NCBI GenBank assembly: GCA_016284305.1
Contig: JAEEON010000024.1
Span: 1 to 35,771, forward strand
Direction: 5' to 3'
Origin: Bacteroidales bacterium
GTDB lineage: Bacteria; Bacteroidota; Bacteroidia; Bacteroidales; F082
Length of the DNA stretch: 35,771 nucleotides
Below the pieces are notes generated by a model that worked only from the letters and a program-made list of their open reading frames with translations, had not been told where the DNA came from and made no database searches. Both the position numbers and the translations under genes were made by a program. This document shows, piece by piece, positions 8,132-16,270 of this stretch. Position 1 is the stretch's first letter; the number at the start of each line of letters is the position of its first letter.

Positions 8132-10114
8132 ATGCGATTCCTCTATCCACAGATGCTCTGGGCTTTGACAGCGTTGGCGATCCCCATCGCTGTCCATCTC
8201 TTTAACTTCAGACGGCATAAGCTCGTGTATTTCAGTAATACCGAAATGCTTAAGACCATTCAACAGGAGAATGCCAAGACTCGAAAGCTGAAATACCTCG
8301 TGACCTTGCTGCTACGCTGTCTGTTCATCGTGGCTTTGGTGCTAGCTTTTGCCTTCCCCTATAAAGAGGATGCAACAGTCAACATCAACACGGAGGAAGG
8401 GGTAGTGGGCGTCTATATTGACAACTCCATGAGCATGAAGGCCCAATCGACAAAGACCACCCTTCTTGAAGACGCTCGAGAGTCGGCTAAAGGCATTGTT
8501 GAACGTTTCTCTCCATCAACACGTTACCTGCTGATGTCCAACAGCTTCGAGGTAGCCAACGAATATCCCATGAACCAGGAAGAGATGCTCGATCAACTCG
8601 ACCGGATGAATCTCGACGGACCTCCGGTGAAGTTGAATGAAGTGTTGGATCGTTTTGAGATGCTTAAGAGCCAGCATGGCTTTGACCAGGCGACGCTCTT
8701 CGTCTATTCCGATTTTCAGGGGAATATGTTTGATCTGCACGATGTCAAGGCGGATACTAGCCTGCATGTCGTTGTTGTGCCACTGTCAGCCTCAGTGCAG
8801 TCGAACCTTTCCGTTGATTCGGTATGGCTGAGTTCCCCTGTGATGCAGGCAGGGTTGAGCAACGAGGTGCGTGTGCTGGTCAGCAACCGTGGCGACAAGG
8901 AGGTGAAAGGCCTTCCCTTGAACTTGTCGATGAATGGCAAGGTGACTGCATCGACTACTGTTGACGTGGAAGGGCAGGAGAGTGCCGAAGTGGGACTCCA
9001 GTTCCTGTTGGAGGAAAATGGACATACCCCATGCGCGGTATCGTTGATGGACTATCCCATCACCTTTGACGACAGCTATCGGTTTGTTATCGAGACCCGC
9101 CCATCCTTGAAGGTGGTGGAGCTTAACGGATCCGACAAGTTGCCTTTTGTCGGTATGGTTTTCGATGATGATCCACAATACGACTTTGTCAGGATGAATC
9201 CTGAGCGTATCGACCTCTCGGAACTAGCACAAGCCCAACTTATCGTAGTCAGTGAGGCCTCGTCCATCAATGCCACCATGCGTAAGACCCTGCTCGACAA
9301 TGCCGCTGCAGGCGCTTGCGTGGCGTTTTTCCATGATGATGGCAATGCCATTGACACCAATACCATGGCGGCGAACACGATCGCCATGCAGCATGAGTTC
9401 TTCAATGACGTCATCCTTGACCTTCCCCAACATGCCGACTTGCCTAAAGTCAAACAGCATGTGCGTCTCCATCCGTCAGCCGATGCCTCAGTGTTGATTC
9501 GTTTGGACAACGGAGAACCTCTCCTGATCCAGCGAAAGACGGGCAAGGGCTATGTGTTCGACTTTGCCACCACCCTCGATGAACGCTGGAGCAACCTTGC
9601 CGATAATGCCCTCTTTGTTCCTTTGATGCTCAAGATGGCCCTCATCGGTGGCGGTGTGGGCCAGATAGCCTATACCATGGGTGAAGACAAGTCGGTGCTC
9701 TTCGATGACTTGGGGTTGACTGGGCTCGACGATCTGAAGATCCGTAACGAGGACGGCTCCTTTGAGCTGATGCCGGCTCATGAGTTGCGTAACAACCGTG
9801 TCTGTGTCTTCTTCCAAGACGAGATTCCCGCTTCGGGTTTCTACGAGCTGAGGAAAATGGATACCGTTTGTCACCTGATGGCATGGAACGACAGCCGGTT
9901 GGAGTCGGAGATGGATTTTGCCAATAGCACAGGACTCAAGGCTGCTTTCGAAAAGGCGGGTTTGCCAGTGCTGGCTGTCATGGCTCCCGATGAGTTCGCC
10001 GGTCACGATCTGATGGAAGCCATGGCGAAAAAGTCAACGTTGTGGAAATGGTGGGTGTTGGTTGCCCTTCTTGCCCTCCTCGGTGAGGTGGCAGTGCTTC
10101 GTTTCTGGAAGTAA
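8132..10114 (+). CDS. BatA/VWA-type inner-membrane protein
   Basis: A 660-residue protein with the BatA N-terminal membrane module: MRFLYPQMLWALTALAIPIA, then HLFNFRRHKLVYFSNTEML, then a second helix (LRCLFIVALVLAFAF, residues about 62-76). A von Willebrand A-like domain follows; VGVYIDNSMSM supplies a D-x-S-x-S metal-site motif near residue 91. The middle is a long beta-rich periplasmic part and a glutamine-amidotransferase-like segment (LIVVSEASSINATMRKTLLDNAA). A C-terminal helix (WWVLVALLALLGEVAVL) closes it. This is the stand-alone 'BatA domain' protein common in Bacteroidetes, often found near gyrase/topoisomerase genes, not the BatA of the aerotolerance operon itself. The biochemical role is not established. 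It is the last gene before the parC promoter. Confidence 0.85.
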   Translation: MRFLYPQMLWALTALAIPIAVHLFNFRRHKLVYFSNTEMLKTIQQENAKTRKLKYLVTLLLRCLFIVALVLAFAFPYKEDATVNINTEEGVVGVYIDNSMSMKAQSTKTTLLEDARESAKGIVERFSPSTRYLLMSNSFEVANEYPMNQEEMLDQLDRMNLDGPPVKLNEVLDRFEMLKSQHGFDQATLFVYSDFQGNMFDLHDVKADTSLHVVVVPLSASVQSNLSVDSVWLSSPVMQAGLSNEVRVLVSNRGDKEVKGLPLNLSMNGKVTASTTVDVEGQESAEVGLQFLLEENGHTPCAVSLMDYPITFDDSYRFVIETRPSLKVVELNGSDKLPFVGMVFDDDPQYDFVRMNPERIDLSELAQAQLIVVSEASSINATMRKTLLDNAAAGACVAFFHDDGNAIDTNTMAANTIAMQHEFFNDVILDLPQHADLPKVKQHVRLHPSADASVLIRLDNGEPLLIQRKTGKGYVFDFATTLDERWSNLADNALFVPLMLKMALIGGGVGQIAYTMGEDKSVLFDDLGLTGLDDLKIRNEDGSFELMPAHELRNNRVCVFFQDEIPASGFYELRKMDTVCHLMAWNDSRLESEMDFANSTGLKAAFEKAGLPVLAVMAPDEFAGHDLMEAMAKKSTLWKWWVLVALLALLGEVAVLRFWK

Positions 10115-10138
10115 GAGCAAAAGAAAATCCTTGTTTTG

Positions 10139-10172
10139 TTGGCGGTTTTTATCTTGTTTTTTCTTACTTTTG
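10139..10172 (+). promoter_or_regulatory. parC promoter
   Basis: TACTTTTG followed by C (10165-10172) is an exact -7 box. A TTGG at 10139-10142 may be the -33 element, though the 23-base gap is a little long. The interval is T-rich on this strand. The start codon follows 18 bases after the box. Confidence 0.55.
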
Positions 10173-10190
10173 CACCCATAATGACGTCTT

Positions 10191-12884
10191 ATGGATATTG
10201 AAGATAAGCCTGAATTGGAAGTTGATGACGCTCAGGAGGAAAAATTTCATGTGATCCCCCTGAAAGGGATGTTCGAGAACTGGTTTCTCGACTATGCCTC
10301 TTATGTCATCCTTGAACGTGCCGTGCCCGCCATCGAAGACGGGCTGAAGCCGGTGCAGCGCCGTATCCTCCATTCCATGAACGAATTGGATGATGGACGA
10401 TTCAACAAGGTGGCCAACATCGTGGGTAACACGATGAAGTATCACCCTCACGGTGATGCCTCCATCTCTGATGCCTTGGTTCAGCTGGCCCAGAAAGATC
10501 TCCTCATCGACATGCAGGGTAACTTTGGTAACATCCTCACGGGCGACAGCGCTGCTGCTTCCCGTTATATCGAAGCCAGATTGTCCAAATTTGCCAAGGA
10601 GGTGGTTTTTAACAAGAAAACTACCGACTGGACCCCCTCGTACGATGGCCGTAATCAGGAACCCGTATCGCTTCCAGTGAAGTTCCCCCTGCTGCTTGCC
10701 CAGGGTACTGAGGGTATCGCCGTAGGCTTGGCTTCCAAGTTCCTGCCTCATAACTTCAATGAGTTGATCGATGCCTCCATCGCTTATCTTCGCGATGAGC
10801 CTTTTGTACTTTATCCCGACTTCCCGACGGGAGGACTGATGGACGTGACCAACTACAACGATGGACTTCGCGGTGGACGTGTCAAGGTGAGAGCCCGAAT
10901 CAGCCAGATTGATAAGAAAACACTGGTAATCACTGAGATACCATTTGGAACAACAACGGGAAGCGTGATAGAGAGCATTGTCAAGGAGAATGACAAGGGA
11001 AAGATCAAGATCAAGAAGATTGACGACAACACTGCCGAGACTTGCGAGATCGCCATCTACCTCAATCCCGGTGTTTCTCCTGACCAAACCATCGACGCTC
11101 TCTATGCCTTTACCCAATGCGAGGTGTCTATCTCGCCCAATGCCTGCGTCATCATCAACGACCGTCCGGCATTCATGGGGGTCAGCGAAATTTTGAAACG
11201 CTGTACCGATCGTACCATGGAGCTGTTGAGTTGGGAGCTGCGCATCTTGCTTGATGAACTCGAGGCAGATTGGCATTGGATCTCGTTGGAAAAGATTTTC
11301 TTCGAGAAAGGCATCTACAAGGAACTAGAAAAGAAAGACTATGACACCTGGGAAGATCAAGTGACGGGTATTGAACGTCGTTTTGATCCCTACCGGAAGA
11401 AACTGCAACGTGAGATCACACGTGATGATGTGCTGAAGCTTTGCGAGAAACCGGTACGCAAAATCTCCAAATTCGATATCAAAAAAGCCGACGAGCAGCT
11501 GGCCGACATCGAGGCCAAGATGGAAGAGACTCGCTATAACCTTGACCATATCGTTGACTATACCATCAACTACTATACACACATCAAGGAGAAATACGGA
11601 CAAGGACGCGAGCGTAAGACGGAGATCCGTAACTTCGACAATATTTCGGCCCAAGCAGTAGCTGCCAATAACGAGAAGCTGTATGTCAACACCGATGAAG
11701 GCTTTGTGTGTACGTCGGAAGGCCTCAAACGGGAAAAGAACAAAGAAGCCTATACCTTTGTCGCTGATTGCTCCGATATGGATGACATCATCGTTTTCCA
11801 TGAAAATGGAACGTATATGGTGACCAAACTCCAGTCGAAACTGTTTGTGGGAGCCAACGTCATCCATGTCGATGTCTTCCATAAGAATGATGACCGCACC
11901 ACCTATAACGCTGTTTATCGTGATGGAAAGGCAGGTAACCCTTTCTATGTCAAACGTTTTGCGGTCACCAGTATCACCCGCGACAAAGAGTATGACCTGA
12001 CTCAGGGCAATCCTGACTCAAAGGTGGTGTATTTCACCGCCAACCCCAACGGAGAAGCTGAGGTCATTAAGGTGCAGCTGAGACCAGCGCCGAAACTGAA
12101 AAAAGCTACTTTCGACTATGACTTTGCCCAATTGGCTGTCAAAGGACGTGCCGCTCGAGGCAACCTCCTGACCAAATATGCCATCAAGCAGGTGTTCAAG
12201 CATGATGATGGCGTCTCCACGCTCACGGCACGTGACCTGTGGTACGATGACACGGTTCGCAGACTTAATGCCGACAAACGTGGACAATATCTGGGCGCTT
12301 TCGAAGGTGACGACCGAATCCTTCAAATCTTCAGCAACGGTGACTTCAAGGTGACAGGATACGATCTCTCAACCCATTTCGACGACGACATGGTGGAGAT
12401 TCGCAAGTACGATCCTGATGACATTTTCTCCGTCGTCTATATTGAGGGTGAAACCCAAAAGATGTATCTGAAACGTTTCTGCATCGACAAGGAGGTCAAG
12501 ATGAATACTCGCTGCTCTTTTATCGGGGAGCACGAAGCAGCCAAGTACTTGTCGAGCAGTACCGATGTTATGCCGCGACTGAAGCTGAGCTATCAGGTCA
12601 GCGATGCCGGCAATAGCTTCCCTGACGATGAGGTCAATGTTGAGGAGTTTATCGGTATAAAGAGTTTTAAAGCAAAAGGTAAACGTCTGTCTAATAGAGA
12701 GATAGAGAGTTTTGAATGGCTGGAGCCATTTGAACCCGAGATTCCTGAACCCACGGAGATTCCCGAACCTGCGGAGACCTCCGAACCTGAAGAATCACCT
12801 GTGGTGGAAGAGCCGCCTTTGGAAGAAGAGACGTCTTCGGAAAAGAAGCAAGGGGGAGAAGCTATTCAAATGGAATTGTTTTGA
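10191..12884 (+). CDS. parC: DNA topoisomerase IV subunit A
   Basis: An 897-residue type IIA topoisomerase A subunit that cleaves and rejoins DNA, in this form mainly to decatenate chromosomes. The winged-helix start (YVILERAVPAIEDGLKPVQR), the HPHGDA loop (residues 85-90) and the catalytic tyrosine in AAASRYIEAR (Tyr126) are all present. The usual quinolone-contact Ser after HPHGD is Ala90 here. A tower/coiled-coil region follows, then a beta-propeller C-terminal domain lacking a clear GyrA box, which favours ParC over GyrA. The last ~55 residues are an acidic proline-rich tail with EIPEP/EIPEPAE repeats, ending in IQMELF, a plausible sliding-clamp-binding pentapeptide (QMELF). The ATP-binding partner parE is not in the window. 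It is followed by a lipoprotein gene after 3 bases. Confidence 0.93.
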   Translation: MDIEDKPELEVDDAQEEKFHVIPLKGMFENWFLDYASYVILERAVPAIEDGLKPVQRRILHSMNELDDGRFNKVANIVGNTMKYHPHGDASISDALVQLAQKDLLIDMQGNFGNILTGDSAAASRYIEARLSKFAKEVVFNKKTTDWTPSYDGRNQEPVSLPVKFPLLLAQGTEGIAVGLASKFLPHNFNELIDASIAYLRDEPFVLYPDFPTGGLMDVTNYNDGLRGGRVKVRARISQIDKKTLVITEIPFGTTTGSVIESIVKENDKGKIKIKKIDDNTAETCEIAIYLNPGVSPDQTIDALYAFTQCEVSISPNACVIINDRPAFMGVSEILKRCTDRTMELLSWELRILLDELEADWHWISLEKIFFEKGIYKELEKKDYDTWEDQVTGIERRFDPYRKKLQREITRDDVLKLCEKPVRKISKFDIKKADEQLADIEAKMEETRYNLDHIVDYTINYYTHIKEKYGQGRERKTEIRNFDNISAQAVAANNEKLYVNTDEGFVCTSEGLKREKNKEAYTFVADCSDMDDIIVFHENGTYMVTKLQSKLFVGANVIHVDVFHKNDDRTTYNAVYRDGKAGNPFYVKRFAVTSITRDKEYDLTQGNPDSKVVYFTANPNGEAEVIKVQLRPAPKLKKATFDYDFAQLAVKGRAARGNLLTKYAIKQVFKHDDGVSTLTARDLWYDDTVRRLNADKRGQYLGAFEGDDRILQIFSNGDFKVTGYDLSTHFDDDMVEIRKYDPDDIFSVVYIEGETQKMYLKRFCIDKEVKMNTRCSFIGEHEAAKYLSSSTDVMPRLKLSYQVSDAGNSFPDDEVNVEEFIGIKSFKAKGKRLSNREIESFEWLEPFEPEIPEPTEIPEPAETSEPEESPVVEEPPLEEETSSEKKQGGEAIQMELF

Positions 12885-12887
12885 TCA

Positions 12888-13652
12888 ATGAAGATAAAGA
12901 CTATCATTATCGGTTTACTTGTTGCACTTGCCATGGCGAGTTGCAGCACAGAGATTAACCTCGCCAATCGTTTTGTCACTCAAGCCCCCAGCGTTCGTGC
13001 TGCAGTGTATTTCCCTGAAGAGGCCAAGGTCACTTTGGTTCAGGATGAGCATGGTAACTATACCAAGGTACTGGATTCTTTGGACCAGGATGCCTTTCTT
13101 GACATTATGTATTCTGCATATGCAACTCAACTGCGTACGTATGGTATAGACGTGTATATCCCTGAGGATCAGGAAAATGTTGAGGTTGATTCAATTCATT
13201 GGCTGGTTGTGCTTACCCAAATGGAGATCCAAGGGAGGATCACTCCTTATACCGATGAGTACTACGACTTCATTGATACCTACGAATATCAGGTGCCTCT
13301 GAACACGGTAAATGTGGCTTCTTGGTTTGACATCAACGATGGGGATTGGCATCCGACCTTGTTCTATGAGCATAACCTGATGGACGATTTTGACTCGCAT
13401 GTCGTAAGGAAAGATGGAGGATACAGTTATGAGTATTCGGTGGTTGCGATTAAGTCTGACGACATCTATAATTACGCAGTGTTTTTAGGCAAGCTCTATG
13501 CAGACTACACGTTCACCGAGATGATGAACAAGTATGTCCATTCGGAGATGGCCAAGACAAATGCTAAGCCGCGTTTCAAGATGCGGTGGGATCCTGAGGA
13601 AAAGATGTTTTATTTTGTAGAAGATGAGGATGGATTCATCGAGCTCGATTAG
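12888..13652 (+). CDS. Lipoprotein of unknown function
   Basis: A 254-residue protein with a clear lipoprotein signal: MKIKTIIIGLLVALAMASC, Cys19 in a MASC lipobox. The mature part is acidic and rich in Tyr and Asp, with long alternating segments such as IQGRITPYTDEYYDFIDTY and VPLNTVNVASWFDINDGDW, and a tail ending EDEDGFIELD. I know no domain here. The pattern 'NVASWFDIND ... ILFYEHNL' suggests a beta sandwich with a sheltered hydrophobic core, as in many Bacteroidales periplasmic lipoproteins, but this is a guess. The gene starts 3 bases after parC with no own promoter, so it is probably co-transcribed. Its stop overlaps the stop of the convergent cdaA (13649-13652). Confidence 0.8.
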   Translation: MKIKTIIIGLLVALAMASCSTEINLANRFVTQAPSVRAAVYFPEEAKVTLVQDEHGNYTKVLDSLDQDAFLDIMYSAYATQLRTYGIDVYIPEDQENVEVDSIHWLVVLTQMEIQGRITPYTDEYYDFIDTYEYQVPLNTVNVASWFDINDGDWHPTLFYEHNLMDDFDSHVVRKDGGYSYEYSVVAIKSDDIYNYAVFLGKLYADYTFTEMMNKYVHSEMAKTNAKPRFKMRWDPEEKMFYFVEDEDGFIELD

Positions 13653-14422
13653 GCTTTAAGCTCGCGTTCCAGCACTTCTTTCATGGTATTTGCCTCCAGG
13701 GTGGTGATGCTACCTTCCTTGATGAGACTGATATTGCCTGTTTCTTCGGAGACGACCAGGACGAGGCAGTCGTTGATTTCGCTGACACCGATGGCGGCAC
13801 GGTGACGTAGTCCATAGTGGCCGGGGATTTCGCTGTTGTTGGTGACTGGCAGGATGCATCGAGCCGCTACGATTTTGTTGTCGGTGATGATCATGGCACC
13901 ATCATGTAGGGGGCTGTTCTTGAAGAAGATATTTTCAATCAGTGGTTTGCTGAGTCGGGCGTCGATGGTGACTCCAGTCAACACGATGTCGGCCAAGGTG
14001 TTCTGTCTGGTGATGACGATGAGGGCGCCTTGTTTGATGAGCGACATGGAGATGCAGGCCTGGCATACGGTCTCACAGTCCAAGCTGATGGTCTTGCTCT
14101 TGCGGCGAAAGAGATGAAAACCTTTGATATTGCTGCTTTTGGTGTGGATACCGATGGTGAACAGGAAACGGCGTATCTCGGGCTGGAAGATGATGATAAG
14201 TGCGATGAAGCCCACGCTGACAAAGGCTCCCAAGATGGTGGTCAGCAGCTCCATTTGAAGGGCGTTGACGAGCTGCCATATCAGGAAGATGGCGACGATG
14301 CCGATGAAGATGCTGATGGCTGCTGTGCCTTTCAAGAGGCGGTATAAGCCATAGAGCAGCAAGGCAACCAGCAGGATGTCGATGACGTCAACGATGCGTA
14401 TTTGAATGAAGAGATCCAGCAT
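13649..14422 (-). CDS. cdaA: Diadenylate cyclase CdaA
   Basis: Makes cyclic di-AMP from two ATP at the inner membrane; this messenger controls potassium and osmotic balance and envelope stress. The 257-residue protein has the CdaA layout: three transmembrane helices in residues about 12-85 (LLVALLLYGLYRLL, ISIFIGIVAIFLIWQLV, VSVGFIALIIIFQPEIRRF), then the DAC catalytic domain with the two signature motifs DGA (in NSPLHDGAMIITDNK) and RHR (in YGLRHRAAIGVSE). It starts 3 bases after the folP stop on the same strand, so the two are surely one operon transcribed from the folP promoter. No partner regulator such as YbbR is seen next to it. Confidence 0.93.
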   Translation of the reverse strand: MLDLFIQIRIVDVIDILLVALLLYGLYRLLKGTAAISIFIGIVAIFLIWQLVNALQMELLTTILGAFVSVGFIALIIIFQPEIRRFLFTIGIHTKSSNIKGFHLFRRKSKTISLDCETVCQACISMSLIKQGALIVITRQNTLADIVLTGVTIDARLSKPLIENIFFKNSPLHDGAMIITDNKIVAARCILPVTNNSEIPGHYGLRHRAAIGVSEINDCLVLVVSEETGNISLIKEGSITTLEANTMKEVLERELKA

Positions 14423-14425
14423 GGA

Positions 14426-15226
14426 TTAGGATATTGATGCCGCAAAGGTACAAAGTTTTTTGAGCTCCACTGCATTTTTGACGTCATGGACGCGTAAAAT
14501 ATCCGCTCCGTGCGCCAGTGCCAAGGTGTTGAGGACGGTTGTCCCGTTTTCGGGGTCAGCTTCAGGACCAAGCAATTTGCGAATCATCGATTTGCGCGAG
14601 ACCCCGATGAGGATGGGGTAGTGGTGGTATCGATAACGTTCCAAGTCGCTGAGGAGAGCATAGTTAGCCTTAAGGCTCTTGCCGAAGCCGATGCCGGGGT
14701 CAAGGAAAACCTCCTGCGGACCATAGCTTTCCAAGATGCTGCATCGGTGTTCGAAGAACTCCATGACGGTCTGGTGGATGTCGCCCTCGAGTGCATACTG
14801 GTGCATGGTCTCTGGGGTTCCGACGCAATGCATCATCACATAGGGGATGTGGTTTTGGCCGATATAAGGAAGCATGTCGGGGTCAAAGAGTCCTCCGGAG
14901 ATGTCGTTGATGATGGAGGCACCTTCGTTGACGCAGGCTTCTGCGATGGTTTTCCGGAAGGTGTCGATAGAGATGACGGCTTCAGGGAATTGCCTTTTAA
15001 GGGCTTTCAGCACGGGGATGACCCGTTCCATCTCTTCCTCTTGGGTAGCGATGCTGTTGTTTGGCCGTGTGGAGCATCCGCCGAGGTCGATGATGTCGGC
15101 ACCTTGGCGGAGCATCTCTTCACAATGCTTGAGAGCGGCATCCACGCTGTTATATTGTCCCCCGTCGGAGAACGAGTCGGGCGTGACGTTGAGGATGCCC
15201 ATGATGGCAGGGAAGGAAAGGTTCAT
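14426..15226 (-). CDS. folP: Dihydropteroate synthase
   Basis: Joins p-aminobenzoate to dihydropterin pyrophosphate in folate synthesis; the sulfonamide target. The 266-residue TIM barrel shows all signature loops: MGILNVTPDSFSDGG at the N-terminus, IDLGGCSTRP, ISIDTFRK, INDISGG, DPGIGFGKS (the Asp-Pro-Gly-Ile-Gly-Phe-Gly-Lys loop), GVSRKSMI and the terminal LRVHDVKNAVE. Length is normal for the family. It leads the folP-cdaA operon from the promoter at 15249-15256. The start codon lies 22 bases beyond the -7 box. Confidence 0.95.
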   Translation of the reverse strand: MNLSFPAIMGILNVTPDSFSDGGQYNSVDAALKHCEEMLRQGADIIDLGGCSTRPNNSIATQEEEMERVIPVLKALKRQFPEAVISIDTFRKTIAEACVNEGASIINDISGGLFDPDMLPYIGQNHIPYVMMHCVGTPETMHQYALEGDIHQTVMEFFEHRCSILESYGPQEVFLDPGIGFGKSLKANYALLSDLERYRYHHYPILIGVSRKSMIRKLLGPEADPENGTTVLNTLALAHGADILRVHDVKNAVELKKLCTFAASIS

Positions 15227-15230
15227 GACG

Positions 15231-15282
15231 AAAAGTGTTATTTCGGCGCAAAGATAAGACTATATCTGAAAAAGTGTTATTT
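15231..15282. repeat. 13-bp direct repeat spanning the folP promoter
   Basis: AAAAGTGTTATTT occurs at 15231-15243 and again at 15270-15282, 39 bases apart start to start. The first copy is in the folP leader just before its ATG. The second overlaps the -7 box of the divergent plus-strand remnant. The folP -7 box (15249-15256) lies between the two. The repeats could be operator sites or traces of a local duplication. Confidence 0.7.
15249..15256 (-). promoter_or_regulatory. folP-cdaA -7 box
   Basis: Read on the minus strand this is TATCTTTG followed by C, an exact -7 box, 22 bases before the folP ATG. No TTG is seen at the standard spacing. It is flanked by the 13-bp direct repeats. Confidence 0.6.
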
Positions 15283-15285
15283 TTG
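15278..15285 (+). promoter_or_regulatory. -7 box upstream of the 15332 gene remnant
   Basis: TATTTTTG is an exact -7 box 46 bases before the ATG at 15332, pointing away from folP. Together with the folP box it forms a compact divergent promoter region of under 40 bases. Its survival suggests the remnant may still be transcribed. Confidence 0.5.
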
Positions 15286-15331
15286 TTCTTTTAAACTGGG
15301 TCTTTCCCGAGTGATTGAAACAAATGAAGCC

Positions 15332-15652
15332 ATGAAAAAAGCCATCCTGATCCTTTTTCTTTTTGTTGTCTGGCTGGGTGCCAGAGCACAAACGATAGGA
15401 GTGAAGTCGTTTCGGGCGTTGCCCACTGACATGACGGCATCGAGCCGTGATGGAAAACGTATCGACCAAAATGGCGAAGTGGCGGCACTGATCAAGGTGG
15501 TGACCTCTGAACGGGGCTTCATCTTTGAAGGAGGTGCCTTGGGCATCGTTGAAACGAAACAGCAAACCGGAGAGATATGGGTATGGGTTCCGCATGGACT
15601 GCGTAAGATCACTGTGAAACTTTACCTTGATGATCAACGGTTTGGAACCTGA
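15332..15652 (+). pseudogene. N-terminal remnant of a Bacteroidetes secreted protein
   Basis: A 106-codon frame with a signal peptide (MKKAILILFLFVVWLGARAQ) and a segment I recognise from a common family of longer Bacteroidetes proteins: TIGVKSFRALPTDMTA, NGEVAALIKVVT, GFIFEGGALGIVETKQQTG, EIWVWVPHGLRKITVK. In full-length relatives this module runs on into PEGA-like, SEL1 or sulfatase-modifying-type domains after '...RITIKH'. Here the homology stops right after KITVK and a few unrelated codons lead to a stop. Within 10 bases another frame begins that encodes the end of a different, FN3-like domain. It therefore looks like a deletion product. The start is fixed by the signal peptide; the open frame further upstream is merely antisense to folP. 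A short functional secreted peptide cannot be excluded. Confidence 0.65.
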
Positions 15653-15764
15653 GAAACCATATCATGTCCGTGCCTATGTAACGAACAGTTCCGGCACGTC
15701 CTATGGCAAGTCGTTGGTTTTCACTACGCTGCCTGCTTCAGCATCGCCTCGCATCGGTCGATGA
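15624..15764 (+). pseudogene. FN3-like C-terminal gene fragment
   Basis: In the frame beginning ACC at 15624 the DNA reads TLMINGLEPEKPYHVRAYV, then TNSSGTSYGKSLVFTTLP. This is the classic end of a Bacteroidetes fibronectin-III-like domain (L-x-G-L-E-P-x-x-x-Y-x-V-R-A-Y-x-x-N-x-x-G-T-S-Y-G). There is no start codon of its own in context, and the same frame has a stop (TGA) just upstream near 15615. After FTTLP the frame wanders into sequence complementary to the 3' end of the DUF5618 gene and stops at 15762-15764. I read it as the orphan tail of a lost gene. Confidence 0.7.
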
Positions 15765-16143
15765 TGTCGTTGGCCAGGCGGATGCCGGCGATGCAGACGT
15801 CTTTGGAAACGTTACCATCATAACCCATGGTGATATGTGCGGTGTCGTAGGAAGCGTTCAACAGGGAGAGCAGTTTGCGGTCACGTTTGGCGATGGCTTC
15901 TCTATAATCGTTAACGTCAGGATGCGGGCGTTGCTTGCTTTTAACTTCAAATATGGCATCGATGCTGATGAGTACAGCGTTCCAAAGGTAATGTCCAGCG
16001 GCTTTCACGTATTTGGAATCTGCGTAACAGTTGGTTTCCGGATCCAGTTTTGCTTTCTCGAAAAGCACGGTCTTGGCGTTGTCAACATAGCGGCGGGCTT
16101 CATTGATAGGATCCGCTACGTGCTTAAGTGGATTTGTCTTCAT
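15724..16143 (-). CDS. DUF5618-family small helical protein
   Basis: A 139-residue, mostly helical cytoplasmic protein with no signal peptide. From memory it matches the Bacteroidales DUF5618 family: NEARRYVDNAKTVLFEKA, YADSKYVKAAGHYLWNAVLI, RPHPDVNDYREAIAKRDRK, LLSLLNASYDTAHITMGYDG and IRLANDIIDRCEAML follow the family order. Overall helix layout recalls HEPN-like bundles, but I do not see the R-x4-6-H ribonuclease motif. The function is unknown. It has its own good promoter (16192-16221). Its 3' end runs into the FN3 remnant, which suggests that the gene was placed here by a rearrangement that also broke the old genes. Confidence 0.75.
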   Translation of the reverse strand: MKTNPLKHVADPINEARRYVDNAKTVLFEKAKLDPETNCYADSKYVKAAGHYLWNAVLISIDAIFEVKSKQRPHPDVNDYREAIAKRDRKLLSLLNASYDTAHITMGYDGNVSKDVCIAGIRLANDIIDRCEAMLKQAA

Positions 16144-16191
16144 GGATGGAAATGTATTATTTTATTAATTTAATTAGTTTAAAGTATGCTG

Positions 16192-16221
16192 CAAAAATAG
16201 TAAAATAATTTCATTTGTCAA
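16192..16221 (-). promoter_or_regulatory. DUF5618 gene promoter
   Basis: The best promoter in the window. On the minus strand a TTG (16221-16219) is followed after exactly 19 bases by TATTTTTG (16199-16192), then C. Both the -33 and -7 elements and the spacing match the Bacteroidetes sigma-ABfr consensus. The predicted leader to the ATG at 16143 is about 40 AT-rich bases. Confidence 0.75.
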
Positions 16222-16270
16222 GAGATGTGTGATATTTTTTTCTTCCAGGGTCTTGCTTCACAAGTTTTAT

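Noticed and set aside
10164..11276. A 370-codon open frame antisense to parC
   Set aside because: It is a shadow of parC, whose catalytic motifs are clear on the other strand, and it crosses the parC promoter.
14510..15331. Upstream extension of the 15332 remnant through folP
   Set aside because: This part is antisense to folP and has no homology. The signal peptide marks 15332 as the start.
15724..16143. Toxin-antitoxin or HEPN ribonuclease
   Set aside because: No R-x4-6-H motif, no partner gene on the same strand, and a match from memory to DUF5618, which has no proven toxic activity.
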